The notes under the pieces: generated by a model | What the model saw: only the letters and a program-made list of their open reading frames with translations | Told to the model about the DNA's origin: nothing | Databases searched by the model: none | In this document: piece by piece, positions 31,630 through 42,207 of the stretch | How the letters are laid out: every line of letters begins with the position of its first letter | Numbering within the stretch: the first letter of the stretch is position 1 | Source: Pocillopora verrucosa | Lineage: Eukaryota; Cnidaria; Anthozoa; Scleractinia; Pocilloporidae | Length of the DNA stretch: 64,000 nucleotides | NCBI RefSeq assembly: GCF_036669915.1 | Contig: NC_089319.1 | Location: forward strand, 18,473,885 to 18,537,884 | Direction: 5' to 3' | Translations under genes and position numbers: made by a program

Positions 31630-32196
31630 TTGCGAAAATTCCAAAGTACGTCAAAAATTCAGATATATTCTAAGCCCTCCACGCACAGAAGAATAGGTCA
31701 AATCAACTGCAAGAGCCTGAATCCGAAGGAATCTAACAGGAAAGAATCAGCACAAGCAGCAACGCTAGGATCCGAGTCAATGGCACTGCTTAATTCCGAT
31801 TGCGAAGGCAAACTACTAGCTTCGATATTAACAAAGGAAAGAACTACACCTGAGTTGTAGCGGTCCTCTAGTCACTTTGTTTTTCTTAAGAGACTCGTTG
31901 AATTTGAGGCGCTTGGTCTCCTTCATCTGACTTTCCGCCGATTCTTCGTTCGACCGTTTGATCTGAGAAACGGTCTGCTCCAAGAGGCCACTGAATTTGT
32001 CATCAGCCAGAGGTGAACGGTTGGTTCTGAGGCCTAGATGGACACCACGTGCTATACTTTCCATTATATACCACTGCATCATTACCCATGATGCTCGGGC
32101 CCAAGGCCCAGGCCTTGTCGTATCTCGTGCCGACAAAATATTTATTTCTGCCTTATTCGCAGACTCATCCGTCAGAAATACCATTTTTCCATTCAA
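31630..32196 (-). pseudogene. Ngaro gag-like first frame
   Basis: Open for about 122 residues (31828-32196). It starts inside or just outside repeat A1 (FLTDESANKAEINIL), continues past the repeat (SQIKRSNEESAESQ) and then breaks. No domain recognised; the position matches the ORF1 of Ngaro elements. Confidence 0.55.
31994..32183 (-). repeat. Ngaro repeat A1 (outer)
   Basis: 190-base partner of 27903-28092; its outer end is the element boundary. Confidence 0.88.
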
Positions 32197-33451
32197 AGCA
32201 ACTCAGACCGGTCACGAACCCATCGCGAGATTTATCGGAATTTTTAGCTTCGAAAATTATGATCTGATGGCTTCCATGCAAAGAACATCCGTTGATGAAT
32301 AAATAAGTTGTGGTTGCTACCATTTTGGGCAGAAAAAAAAGAAAAAAACAGCTTTATATTCCAGGACCTCGAGCGGCCGAATGACATAGATGCTCAATGC
32401 GTTTAGGGTCTGTTCACAATTTACCTTTCTTGGAGCATTTGCCGGTCATTTTAATTTGGATTCTTTGACTTCTCTTTTTTTTAATTCAATTTGTATATTT
32501 AATTAATTCAAATGTAATTCAATTACTGAAGGCAAAGACTGTGAACAAAATCACAAATTTATTTCACTATCCAGTCTGTGATAAATAGATAAATGAAGTG
32601 CACAGCCATGCCACTATTGTTTTTTGCTACGTGAACAGATCATTAACAACACAAACCCTTCTAAGATCTCTACTTAGTATTACCGTGATAAAAATCATAA
32701 ATTTAGAGTTCATTTGTAATCACAAGTGAAGGCATGCTTGCGATGAGTCAGTGGCGGCAGCCCCCTAAGATGGCGTCAGAAACCGTGAAAAGGTCTATTT
32801 CTAGTGTAGTTTAACCTCATTGAAAATTAATTATGCTTTTCAGTTCAGTCCTAAGATCCAAGTGCGGAATTTTGTGGAGCTACAAAATTCCGTTATTCAT
32901 AGCAGCTTTGACCTGCTCTACGCTTGTATATCAAAAGTAAATTTTACTTCTTCACCGGCGTGTCCAAAACTAAAATAAAAGTAAAAGAAACGACGCCGCC
33001 AAAAAAAAAACTATAGTAATCATCGATCTAAAAGCTTTCAGAAAGAAAGTTTACAGCAATTCCTAATGAAATTTAACCTGAGCTCCCTGTTTGGCAATTG
33101 CTTTGCTGAGGTCAACTGAAGTACACGAGAGTCTAATTTATTTCTTGTTATCTAGGCTAAATGATTCCTTTATCTAATTTTATCAAAGCGTTTCTTTCAC
33201 CCTTCAGACAGCGATCTCCCTCAAAAATACCAATTTCGACACAGCTTAAGCCCCATAGTTTCAACATTTTAATTTTTCTCATTACAGCTTTGCCAAATGA
33301 GCCTCTTTGTGTCGTATTCGAGTATTTTTAAATGCTTAAAAGTGTTAAAGAGATTAAAACAAGCTAAGGGTCGTATGCAGAAGATGAACACGTGTCTCTG
33401 AAAGTGACATGTTGTGAAGCAACGTCCGCCTTGATGGATGGGGCATCTGGC
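32185..33451. repeat. Segmental duplication shared with 42779-44018
   Basis: Begins ttttccattcaaagcaac in both copies and is nearly collinear. No gene supported; short open frames differ between copies. The copies part company at gggcatct, where this one jumps into the tepsin relic and the other into DNA preceding the second hAT remnant. Confidence 0.75.
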
Positions 33452-35126
33452 TAGCTCTGGGTATTAAGAGCCTGGAAAGATCACAGATGGAAGCACGTAG
33501 TACTGATTTCTCAATTTGTGTTTTTGTTTAATTTATTCCATCTCTTGCAAATACTGATTACCACTAGTTCATTCCTTCTGAAGGTTGTCACAATGATTTA
33601 GGCCAAAATCCATGATCAATATTATATGCATCATCCTTACATTTCTCATTTCCCTCTTTTTCTCTTTTTACATTCAGTAAATACAAGATCTAAGTAAAAA
33701 CTATATATTGTTTCTGTCCCTATGTGAATGATGCATATCCACACACATGATATTTCATAAAACAAATCATTCCTCATTAAGTAAATTAATCTGATCCACT
33801 CACCTTTGTAGCCTTGGATAAAACACTACCACTTTCTGATTTTGTAATTCCTTCCAAATTTGTGCAAAATCGAGACATTCTTGAGGCCACACAAGGAATA
33901 GCACTCTTTAAAAGGTGTTCCAAAACATGTTGTGACTTCTGCAAAAACAAAAAAAATTGAATTCTATAACTTTAAAAACAAAACAAAAAAATTTAACCAC
34001 AATTTCACTTTGAATAGAGCCCCAAAATTCATAAATTAAACCATTTGAAATGGTACTTTAGTTTTGTAATCTACATAGTATAACCTCTTCAATAAAAATA
34101 GGCATGGTAAGAGTCTTTCACTTGCTAATCACATGACAAGCAATTATGGTGTCTAAGCATTACAAAAACAAATTTATCCAAACTGGGATAAGCTTAAAAA
34201 AAAAAAAAGGTCCAAATTTTGTTTTTGAGTGCAATCCATTCAAGTCTATTTTTCAACTTCTGTGCCATAACCGAAACCTAGCTTGTGAGTCTTGCTAACA
34301 ATAGCTAAATGTATTTACTCAATAAACCAGTACATATGCAAGGTCCCCTCTGAGTCATACCAATGAAAATACAGGAGAAAAGTTCTTTGGTTTAGACTCC
34401 TCATCGAAGAAGATCAGAATATCCAACCACTTGTAGAGGTCATTTTAAAGAGCACACATTTAACTCAGTTATTTTAACCACCAAGTGTTTCTCTGGTCTG
34501 GGACCCAAACCTATGGCCTCCTACATGTACCCCACTTTGTCTTTTAAGTGTTTTCTCAATGTTCTTTAATAGTTTTATACCATCATCATTAAAATAATAC
34601 ACTGATCTTTACAGACAATTTTACAACATGAACTGGCCAATTCTGAAATTACCTTGAATTTTGTGCCCTCCTCCCCATACTGTAAAATGATTATAGGGTT
34701 CTTCCCCTTTTTCAAAAACACATTTCAAGGACTTTTCCAGGACACAGATAGATTTTCCTAGTACTCCAAATTTTACCTTAAACCCTTTCATTCCCAAGAT
34801 TTCAAAATCAATTCTCCTTAAGGTCTACATACATTTCTTATAACGTAAATTGGGAAATATTTATTGCTTAAACCTTTCGCTCCCAGAAGTGATTAACATG
34901 TAACCTCTTCCTATGATAACCATACATTATCCAGCAGACTACTAATGAGAATACTTAAAGTTAAGAGGTAGAAGTTTTTATTTTGATCGAACACCAAATT
35001 CTCACAACTGATTTACAAGAAAATGTGCCAGCTAGAGGGGAGAATAAACAATTGGATCTTGGGATCAAAAGTGTTAGATTAAGCAGATTTCCAGGTCTTT
35101 CCAGGACCTGTAGTCTTTTTCTGAGA
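33452..35126 (-). pseudogene. Tepsin fragment, copy 2
   Basis: Contains only two recognised tepsin exons: 33804-33938 (135 bases, KSQHVLEHLLKSAIP..., intact splice sites) and the 27-base microexon 34653-34679 (YGEEGTKFK). The three last exons are absent: the block begins abruptly at 33452 in the intron. At about 35126 it leaves tepsin sequence at the same intronic point as copy 1 (about 7762). A decayed palindromic MITE lies at 34869-35080. Confidence 0.78.
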
Positions 35127-35370
35127 CCAAACAAACAATTTAATTAAGTTATTAGATTGACCATTATGCATGTGGAAAGTTCAGCCTTCTTTAAACTATT
35201 TAGAACTGTTATCATTTCATTTGCTACCAATCTACCTGTGATATGGCAGATTATCTCCAACCAGATGATTGATTGTGATTGATCAGAAATGCTGGGAGGC
35301 TGGAGTCTATAATAAATTACTTCCCAAAATATAATTACTTAATTAAAAAGAAAATATGTACTTAATACAC

Positions 35371-35735
35371 CTGGTGTAAATTTAAATTGCTGTTGTACTC
35401 CTGGTCCTATACCCATTGCATGCCAAATATCTTCTCCTAATCCAAAACTGGCACTCTCAATATTCTGATAGTGTTGAATGCAACAAGTGTTGAATGCAAC
35501 AAGTGTTGAATCCTGATAGTGTAAAATTAATTTTGTCATGGACAGGAACAAATCAGTAGTTAAAGTGGTTTAGCCAAGAGTTGCATATTGCACAAACAAA
35601 GCAGCTTTTGTGAAATACATGATTTTCCACTGCCACACGTTCAAGAATGTCTACAGGTCTGCCACATTTTGTTTGGTCACACCTGTTTGTCTGAATTACA
35701 GAGCTGTTGGTGGTATTGGCATTTTGATGGCTACC
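35371..35735 (-). pseudogene. LIM-domain exon relic, copy 2
   Basis: Acceptor tgcag at 35736 and donor GTGTATT below 35371. Reads CGRPVDILERVAVENHVF, HKSCFVCAICN, then is broken by a rearrangement containing a short tandem repeat (gttgaatgcaacaagt twice, near 35475-35505). It resumes HYQNIESASFGLGEDIW. The second half of the LIM finger is destroyed, so it is probably non-functional. Spacing CDQTKC differs from the normal CX2C. Confidence 0.65.
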
Positions 35736-36185
35736 CTGCAAAACAAGCAATATTATTTAATAAAACAAAAAGTATACACGTTATTGTTTGAATTGTCATC
35801 TACCAAGTAAGAATACTTACTAAAATGCAGAAAGATGTCAAAAAAGTGTATTGAACAAGTTCTGAATGTCTAAAACTAACATTTCCTGGTAGGTCAACCT
35901 TGTGATCAAAAGTGTCTTTATGTCAAGCTGGTTCAATTTTTCTGGTCTCAACACTATAAATGTACTCTAAGACAAACAAAAACTTACACAACTTAAACTG
36001 GTTAAAAATCTTACACCAAAGGAAAATGTAAATCACAACTTATGCATCCAAAGAAATAGTCAGTATTTAAACAACACGAAATAGTTTATTGATTGTTTTA
36101 AATCCCTTAGATGAGTTTTTCACACTACGGATGTGGACATTCTTGTGAGGCGCCCTGGTCACTTTTAGCAGTTTTTATCTAGCTG

Positions 36186-36425
36186 TTTGTAGGAGGCAGT
36201 GGCCTGACAGTTAATGTGCTGAATTCAGCATTGAAAGACACATGTTTAAGAACTGACAAGGTCAGGTGTTCCATTCTTGGGCAAGTCTCTTTACTAACTG
36301 AGTGCCTCTCTCCATCCAGGAGTATAAACAAGCCACAGATAACTGCCAGGGAGGCCTGATAAAAGACCTAGGTAAAACTTTGATGGACTAGCATCACATC
36401 CAAGGGGAGTAACAAAACTCAAAGT
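36186..36425 (+). repeat. tRNA-derived SINE
   Basis: Starts with a tRNA-like A-box region (gtggcctgacagttaatg, 36199-36216), followed by ttcttgggcaagtctcttta and gcctctctccatccagg, a body characteristic of animal SINEs, and gatggactagcatcacatcc near the end. Not present in copy 1 at the matching place. Confidence 0.6.
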
Positions 36426-36533
36426 CACCTTCACATTAGTCAGTTCAAAGCTCATTCTTTACACATAGAATAGCATTCCTTATTATCCCAATGAAACAGG
36501 AAAAAAAATAACCTCATTATTTTGCAATCATAC

Positions 36534-36950
36534 CTGGAGTTGATGGCAAAGAATGTGCAAATGTTGTCCTCTCATCTTGGTTTCCAATCAACTGCTCCTG
36601 TTTTGGTGTTGCTAAACTTTGCTCAAGTAAAGGTTTTGGTTCTACATTTTCCTTTTCAGCTTCAGCCTGCAACTTTTTTTCAAACTCAATTGTATCCAGC
36701 CCTGTCAATGAACGCGATCTTTTGTGCACATGTCTGATAAATTGCGCCTGCACTTCAGGTGGCAAATCATGAGGTTTCCCAACACCTTCCAATGATCCTC
36801 CATTTCCATGCAGTGCTAATTCCTGAGGAGGGATGTTAGGTAGTTTCTTCTTGGATCTGTGAGTTGTGGAGTCACTGACAGATGTCATGATCAAATTCAT
36901 CTTGTGATGCTTGTTCAGTTCTGGTTCAAAGAGTGAACTATCCCAGAATC
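36534..36950 (-). other. Large exon of unrecognised gene (LIM-gene copy 2)
   Basis: 417 bases, open throughout, with acceptor (cattgtag) and donor (GTATGATT). Encodes a charged, low-structure region: SKKKLPNIPPQELALHG, then PPEVQAQFIRHVHKRSRS and IEFEKKLQAEAEKENVE. I do not recognise a family. It lies just upstream of the LIM exon and downstream of a candidate first exon, so it is probably part of the same gene. That it stays open while the LIM exon is broken suggests recent decay. Confidence 0.55.
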
Positions 36951-38374
36951 CTACAATGCAGTGTCAGCTTTCACGAACAGAAAAAAAAACAACCAAAAGA
37001 TAAATCACCTCACATAACAATGGGTAATCTACAGATAAAACTGTAAGACTTATCATTGGGGAAACTGAACTGAAAATGATTTTTCGTAATGGGCACATGC
37101 ACTTTTGATGAAATCCCATCTATTAACAACTGCTTCAATGATGAAAAAAACTAAAGTTGTTTTTGCAAATTACATTTGAATTCATACAAAAAAACAAGAA
37201 AAGAAATTTTTAGAAACAAGAATTCCTATAGAAAAAGATGTTTTTTCATCTTGTCACAAGCATGGGACAAAGGAAAACTTCCAAGTCATTTGTCATTTGT
37301 CCAAATTAAAACAAAGTGAAAGATTTTTTTTCAGTCTAACACAGGCATACCAGTAGAAAGGACATCACAAATGAAAACCCTGACCTCAATTTGTTGCCAA
37401 ATCTTTGGAACCCCTATGTAATTTCATAGTATTAACATTACCACTTCAATTCCAGCTAGGAAATTGAATTGATTTCATTCTATAACTTAACTTTTTGTTT
37501 TTTCTTTGTTTTCAGGTATAGTGATAAACAATGATGATAAATTTCATAGGAATAAAAAATAATCCTCTCTTCTTTTAGATGTTTCACTACTCTCACATCC
37601 TAATAATTTCAAGCACTATAATTTCAGAGCCTTTTTAAATGCAATGAATTTCAATAAATAAACCAATAAACAAAGCATAAAACTCAAATCTTAATTACAC
37701 ATTCATGTCCTATGAAAGATGTCTTAGAAATGCCTATTTTTCTGTATCCTTGCTTTTTAATCCCATCTCTCAATTCATTTATCAAAGTCATCAGACCACT
37801 TGCCTTCTCCAGATTTATTCAAGATAGCTTGATGATTGAATAAAATGACAAATTTTAAGAAGACATTAATTCTAATAATGAGAGGGTGGCTTTAATACCA
37901 TCAGGCAAAATCATCCCACATTGTATCTCATGATAGTCTCATGTCTTTTGTTTTTGATAATTTTTGTCATAAAAAGGCACTACAATGATTCTTCAGACCA
38001 ATATTTTGAACCAAACATGAAAGTAAAACTGTGATTAACAATAAGTAGGATCAGTAGAAGAGAATTTGACATTTATTATTCCAGTTAGGAATAATGTAAT
38101 TGCAATAACTACAGGAACTTTAAAAGGTATCTGGTAATTGATCGCTTCTTAGATTTGGATTCATAATACCTTACTGTATGGTCTACTTGTTCCAACCATT
38201 GTTTCATGTTCATTTGGCAAAGATGCTTGCATAAAGTTGGCTACATACCTACTTCAAATCCTATTGAGAACTCTGATCTATTACATCACCCTTAATTAGT
38301 TATCCAATCAAAAGCTATCATAGGCAAATTATTCCTAAAAATTTTTAAGGTAAAATATAGTGTGCAGCACTCAC

Positions 38375-38598
38375 CATGTAAATAACCTACAAGTGAGGTG
38401 AGCTAACATGACAAATGAGCATTTTATAACTCTACAACCGACCGGATACACCTTTCTACGTAGTTCTTGAATAAATGACCCATCAAACGCTGTCATCGGT
38501 AAACAACTGAGCTCACATTTTTCCTTCGAAGTTCCGTCTCTCGTGGAAACCATAATGCATTTGTTCATAGCAGGGTCAATCTGCACGAAGTAGGCCAT
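38375..38598 (-). other. Candidate first exon of the LIM-type gene, copy 2
   Basis: Starts MAYFVQIDPAMNKCIMV and stays open to a consensus donor (ATG|GTGAGTG). An in-frame Met 13 codons upstream is also possible. Unrecognised sequence. Its reading phase does not join directly to the 417-base exon, so an intermediate exon (perhaps like copy 1's 13671-13798) has been lost. Confidence 0.45.
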
Positions 38599-38929
38599 AG
38601 ATATGGGCTTTACACAAGTGAAAAACGTTGCTTGCAAGACGTTTATAGACAGCTGTTGATACTAAGCAAGAGTTTCGCCGCAAAGGCGCCGTGAACAGCG
38701 GTGATTTTTCAAACTAGGCATCGTTTACGACACTTGGACAGACATTTTACAACCCATCACCAAATAGTGGTCAGGCGCATCTAGTTTAGCGCAGTGTATG
38801 ATGGGACTAATTCAAAACTCGCGGGAAAAACGAAGGCCTCCGGTTTCACAGTTGAATTGTCCTCCAAAACACTATATCCACGATAAGCAAATCCATCTTT
38901 TCAAGAGACGATAGTTCCTCTTTTGATCT

Positions 38930-39838
38930 TTTACAACAGTTATTTTTGAATTGTCCTTTCAGATTCGTTCACATACAAATATTATCAGACAGGACGGACG
39001 GCCTCGCTTCAATTCTCTTCCAAAGGTTTTTTTTTTTCAATAATTAGCCGGTTGCTTAAATTTCCCTCCCTCAGGTTTCACGATTTAAAGTGTATCCATG
39101 AATTTATGGCTCATACCCATGAAGCCACAAGAAAAAAAAAAAAGAAATTTTCTATAGTAAACCACTTTTAATTCAAATTACACTACAATGATTGGTCTGC
39201 TAAGTATAAAATTAGTTATACATCTCAAATTCTCCTTTCACCACTGGCCACTAATTTTAGTTAAAGAATTTGTTATTACTATGAATTTATAACTTATTTT
39301 TTTCATCATGTAATGATCAGAAATTATTTCTTCTTTGTTACGAAGTTACCTTGTCTACCACACTCATCAACTTAGAATTGTCTATACCCATTCTTCCAAA
39401 GTAGCATGTTTAATATTAAACTCTTCGTTAGCCAAGGTACAAGTCTTTGCGCGAGAGCTTCCTATTTCAATTAAAAAATTTTAAAAGTTCATCCATTCAT
39501 TCCTATCCTGCAAAATTGAGAACTGTCATGTAAAGATATGTCACAAGCTAAAACTTGAATATTCCCTCCTAAGTAAAAGATTGACAAAGGAACCTGGGAC
39601 CAAGGGAGCTCGATATCCAACAATAAACGCGGTGGTGAGGATCGCAGACTCGCTGATCCATGCCTGTCTAGTACATGTTACTCGGTTCAATGTTTATTAC
39701 ATACATCCCATGCACTTAAAGAATCTCTAAGCAAATCATGTTCACAGCACAAATCATTTGCTGAGTGTAATAGTAAAAGTGTTCACTTTGTTACCATTCC
39801 CACATTCTTATTCCTTTTCGCAAAAAACAATTGAGTGT
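38930..39838. other. 3' flank of TRIM gene 4
   Basis: No gene; related to the flanks of TRIM 1 and TRIM 2. Confidence 0.6.
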
Positions 39839-42052
39839 CTATTTCAAGATATGAATTTTTTTGTCTCTATAGTCACAAATCAAAATACGACCATCTGGTG
39901 ATATAGCTATTGCTTTCGGATTTCTTAGCTTAACAACAGTTTTACCAATAAAACGACCTTCCATTGTAAACTGTTGAATGCGTCCGTTATTTCTGTCACA
40001 CACCAAAAGATTCTGATGATCGCCATATTTCTCAACACACAAACCCCATGGGAATAAAAACTGTCCATCAGCTTCGCCTTTTTCTCCAATCTTGTACAAG
40101 AACTTCCCTGACTTATCAAACACTTTCAAACAATGATTTCCAATGTCAGATACAATGAACTTGTTTTCGTGATAAATGCATCCAGTAGGTTGGTCTAGCT
40201 TTCCAGGGCCTTTGTCTCCAAATTCGTACATGAATTTACCATCTTTGTCCAAGACCTGGATTCTGTTGCTAGAGTAATCCGCCAAAATGACATGTCCTTC
40301 ATCATTCATAAAAATTCCTTCGGCTCCCATAAATTCGCCGTCTCCAGTCCCAACCTTTCCGAGGCTCTTCGAAAAGTTCCCTGTCTGTACATTGAATTGT
40401 TGAATTCGGCAATTACAGTAATCCACCACCAGTAGCTCGTCATCATTCACGAATGTCACTCCAGCTGGATAACACAGCTGCCCAGGCCCTTTTCCATAGC
40501 AGCCAAATTTTCGCACAACATTTCCATTCTCATCAAAGATTAAGATACAGTGTTCTTTACGGTCACTTACAGCGATCGTTCCTTTGCTGTTGATAGCAAT
40601 CAAATTTGGCCATACAGGAGTTTGTCCTTTTAGAACTAACTCTCCCACAACATCAATCCGTCGTTCCTTCACGTGGACCCTGAAAGGACTGGTAACAACT
40701 TTGTCGCCATTTATCTTGACTGTCATGTTGTACGTGCCAGGTATTTTAGGAACAAACTTCACGTGGAAATCATCATTTTCTTTTTTTAAAATTCTTAACC
40801 TTGCTACATTTTCAGCGGGTTCTATGAGCACCTTAACGTCAAGTTCACGCTGACATTTACTTGTAAGCTCTTCTTCACTCTTTCGCTTTGGACGAATCAG
40901 AAGCTCTGCTTCCACACCAGCTTGGAGATTTTCAGTAAGAGCTTCCATTGACGACAACCGCACATCTGTTTCATTGGTTATCACTGACCCCAGGTTTAGG
41001 TTGTCAAGTGCATTAGTCGAGAAAAACTTCACGAATGAGCTAACCGGAAGCGAAGGGACTGTGGCCTTGTCGAGATCTCCAAATCTCTGCTCTAAACTCT
41101 TCTTACTTTTCATAACATCTGAACTTGAGCTTCTCTCAACAAGGTTTTTGGCAAACTGAACTGCTTGGTCAAGCTGTTTGATCAATGACTGTACTTGCTC
41201 GTTTAGAGAGTTTATTTTCTCCATTCTAGACACGCGTGTATTCTCGAGGATTTTTGTAGCTTCCCGCTCGTGTTCCAGAATCTTCGTGATCATTTGTTCC
41301 GCTGTTTGGGAGACCTCTCGCTTAGCAGCGGTAACATTTCGTTCCAGCTCTACAACAACTTGCTGAAAAGTTTTGATCGCATCGCCACAAACTTTCTTCT
41401 TTTGTTCTATCGACTCGACTGCCGCCATAATGTTTGCTTTCTCGGCATCCGCTGCTTTCTCAAGCGGATCAACATTATGATTCTTGTGATCAGTGTTTAT
41501 GCAAACTTGACAAACACAAATCTGGCATTCAAGGCAGAAAAACCTGGTAACCTCTCTCTCGTGGTAAGGCTGAGAGCAAAAGGACTGACGCTTTAACAAG
41601 GCCTCGTAATCTACGGCTTGAAACTGTTTCACTGCCGTCACTTTGTGTCCTTGAAAGGCACTCTCTCGAAACAATTCGTGTGCATTGACACAATCACGGC
41701 ACAGTAATTTTTCGCAAGCGAAGCAATAGCTGATCTCGGCGCTCTTTTTCTTACAAATACCACAGCTGATCTGACTTCCATCGCCACTTTGTCGTACAGC
41801 GAGAAGACTCAACAAACTGTTTTGCAGAAAACCAGTCGGCAAATTATCGAAACAATTTCCTTCTGGGATGTTCACTTGTGCTTGACAATCGGGACATCGA
41901 AATTGTCCTTGTCTCTGAGTTTTCAAAGCGTGTTCCTCTAAACATTTCAAGCAGAAGGTATGAAGACAAGCTATGGTCTTTGGTTTGGTGTAAGTATCCA
42001 GGCAAATGGAACAAGTAACATGTTTTTCGAGGTTCTTCAAGAGAGACTCCAT
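39839..42052 (-). CDS. TRIM-NHL protein (paralogue 4)
   Basis: Intronless, 737 residues from MESLL. The frame is open for another 51 codons upstream, but that stretch runs through the conserved upstream block and is interrupted in paralogue 5, so it is unlikely to be coding. RING (CSICLD...CPDC), B-boxes, coiled coil, filamin-like and NHL domains complete. Tips: VSDRKEH, VVDYCNC, LADYSSN, VSDIGNH, CDRNNGR and CDYRDKK. Inter-blade loops also differ (QTPVWPN, GEFMGAEG, GQFLFPWG). It shares its upstream flank with paralogue 3 and its downstream flank with paralogue 2. Confidence 0.94.
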   Translation of the reverse strand: MESLLKNLEKHVTCSICLDTYTKPKTIACLHTFCLKCLEEHALKTQRQGQFRCPDCQAQVNIPEGNCFDNLPTGFLQNSLLSLLAVRQSGDGSQISCGICKKKSAEISYCFACEKLLCRDCVNAHELFRESAFQGHKVTAVKQFQAVDYEALLKRQSFCSQPYHEREVTRFFCLECQICVCQVCINTDHKNHNVDPLEKAADAEKANIMAAVESIEQKKKVCGDAIKTFQQVVVELERNVTAAKREVSQTAEQMITKILEHEREATKILENTRVSRMEKINSLNEQVQSLIKQLDQAVQFAKNLVERSSSSDVMKSKKSLEQRFGDLDKATVPSLPVSSFVKFFSTNALDNLNLGSVITNETDVRLSSMEALTENLQAGVEAELLIRPKRKSEEELTSKCQRELDVKVLIEPAENVARLRILKKENDDFHVKFVPKIPGTYNMTVKINGDKVVTSPFRVHVKERRIDVVGELVLKGQTPVWPNLIAINSKGTIAVSDRKEHCILIFDENGNVVRKFGCYGKGPGQLCYPAGVTFVNDDELLVVDYCNCRIQQFNVQTGNFSKSLGKVGTGDGEFMGAEGIFMNDEGHVILADYSSNRIQVLDKDGKFMYEFGDKGPGKLDQPTGCIYHENKFIVSDIGNHCLKVFDKSGKFLYKIGEKGEADGQFLFPWGLCVEKYGDHQNLLVCDRNNGRIQQFTMEGRFIGKTVVKLRNPKAIAISPDGRILICDYRDKKIHILK

Positions 42053-42103
42053 CGCGAAGGCAGATTTCGATATCAGAGCGAAATGAAACACACCCGTGTA
42101 TTG

Positions 42104-42207
42104 TTTGTGATTCCGAGAAACATCAGCCAGAATAAATATGCTAGCCAGCCAAGTAGATCGAACCTCGAGACCTTTTATTTTCGGAGCCGATGTCAAGTCA
42201 CACAACG
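42104..42207 (-). promoter_or_regulatory. Conserved upstream block of TRIM gene 4
   Basis: Intact; nearly the same as the TRIM 3 block, but reads gctagccagccaag where TRIM 3 has gctagccaatcagg, so the inverted CCAAT is lost. Confidence 0.5.

Larger units (their letters stand above)
27485..32184 (-). mobile_element. Ngaro/DIRS-like tyrosine-recombinase retrotransposon
   Basis: About 4.7 kb. Read on the minus strand: repeat A1 (32183-31994), coding region, B1 (28188-28094), A2 (28092-27903), then B2 (27577-27485). The split direct repeats A1-body-B1-A2-B2 are the Ngaro signature. Coding relics show a gag-like frame, reverse transcriptase plus RNase H, and a tyrosine recombinase. The matching DNA by TRIM 4 (42770-42790) lacks the element, giving clean boundaries and no target duplication, as expected for this class. 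Several frameshifts make it non-autonomous. Confidence 0.9.
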
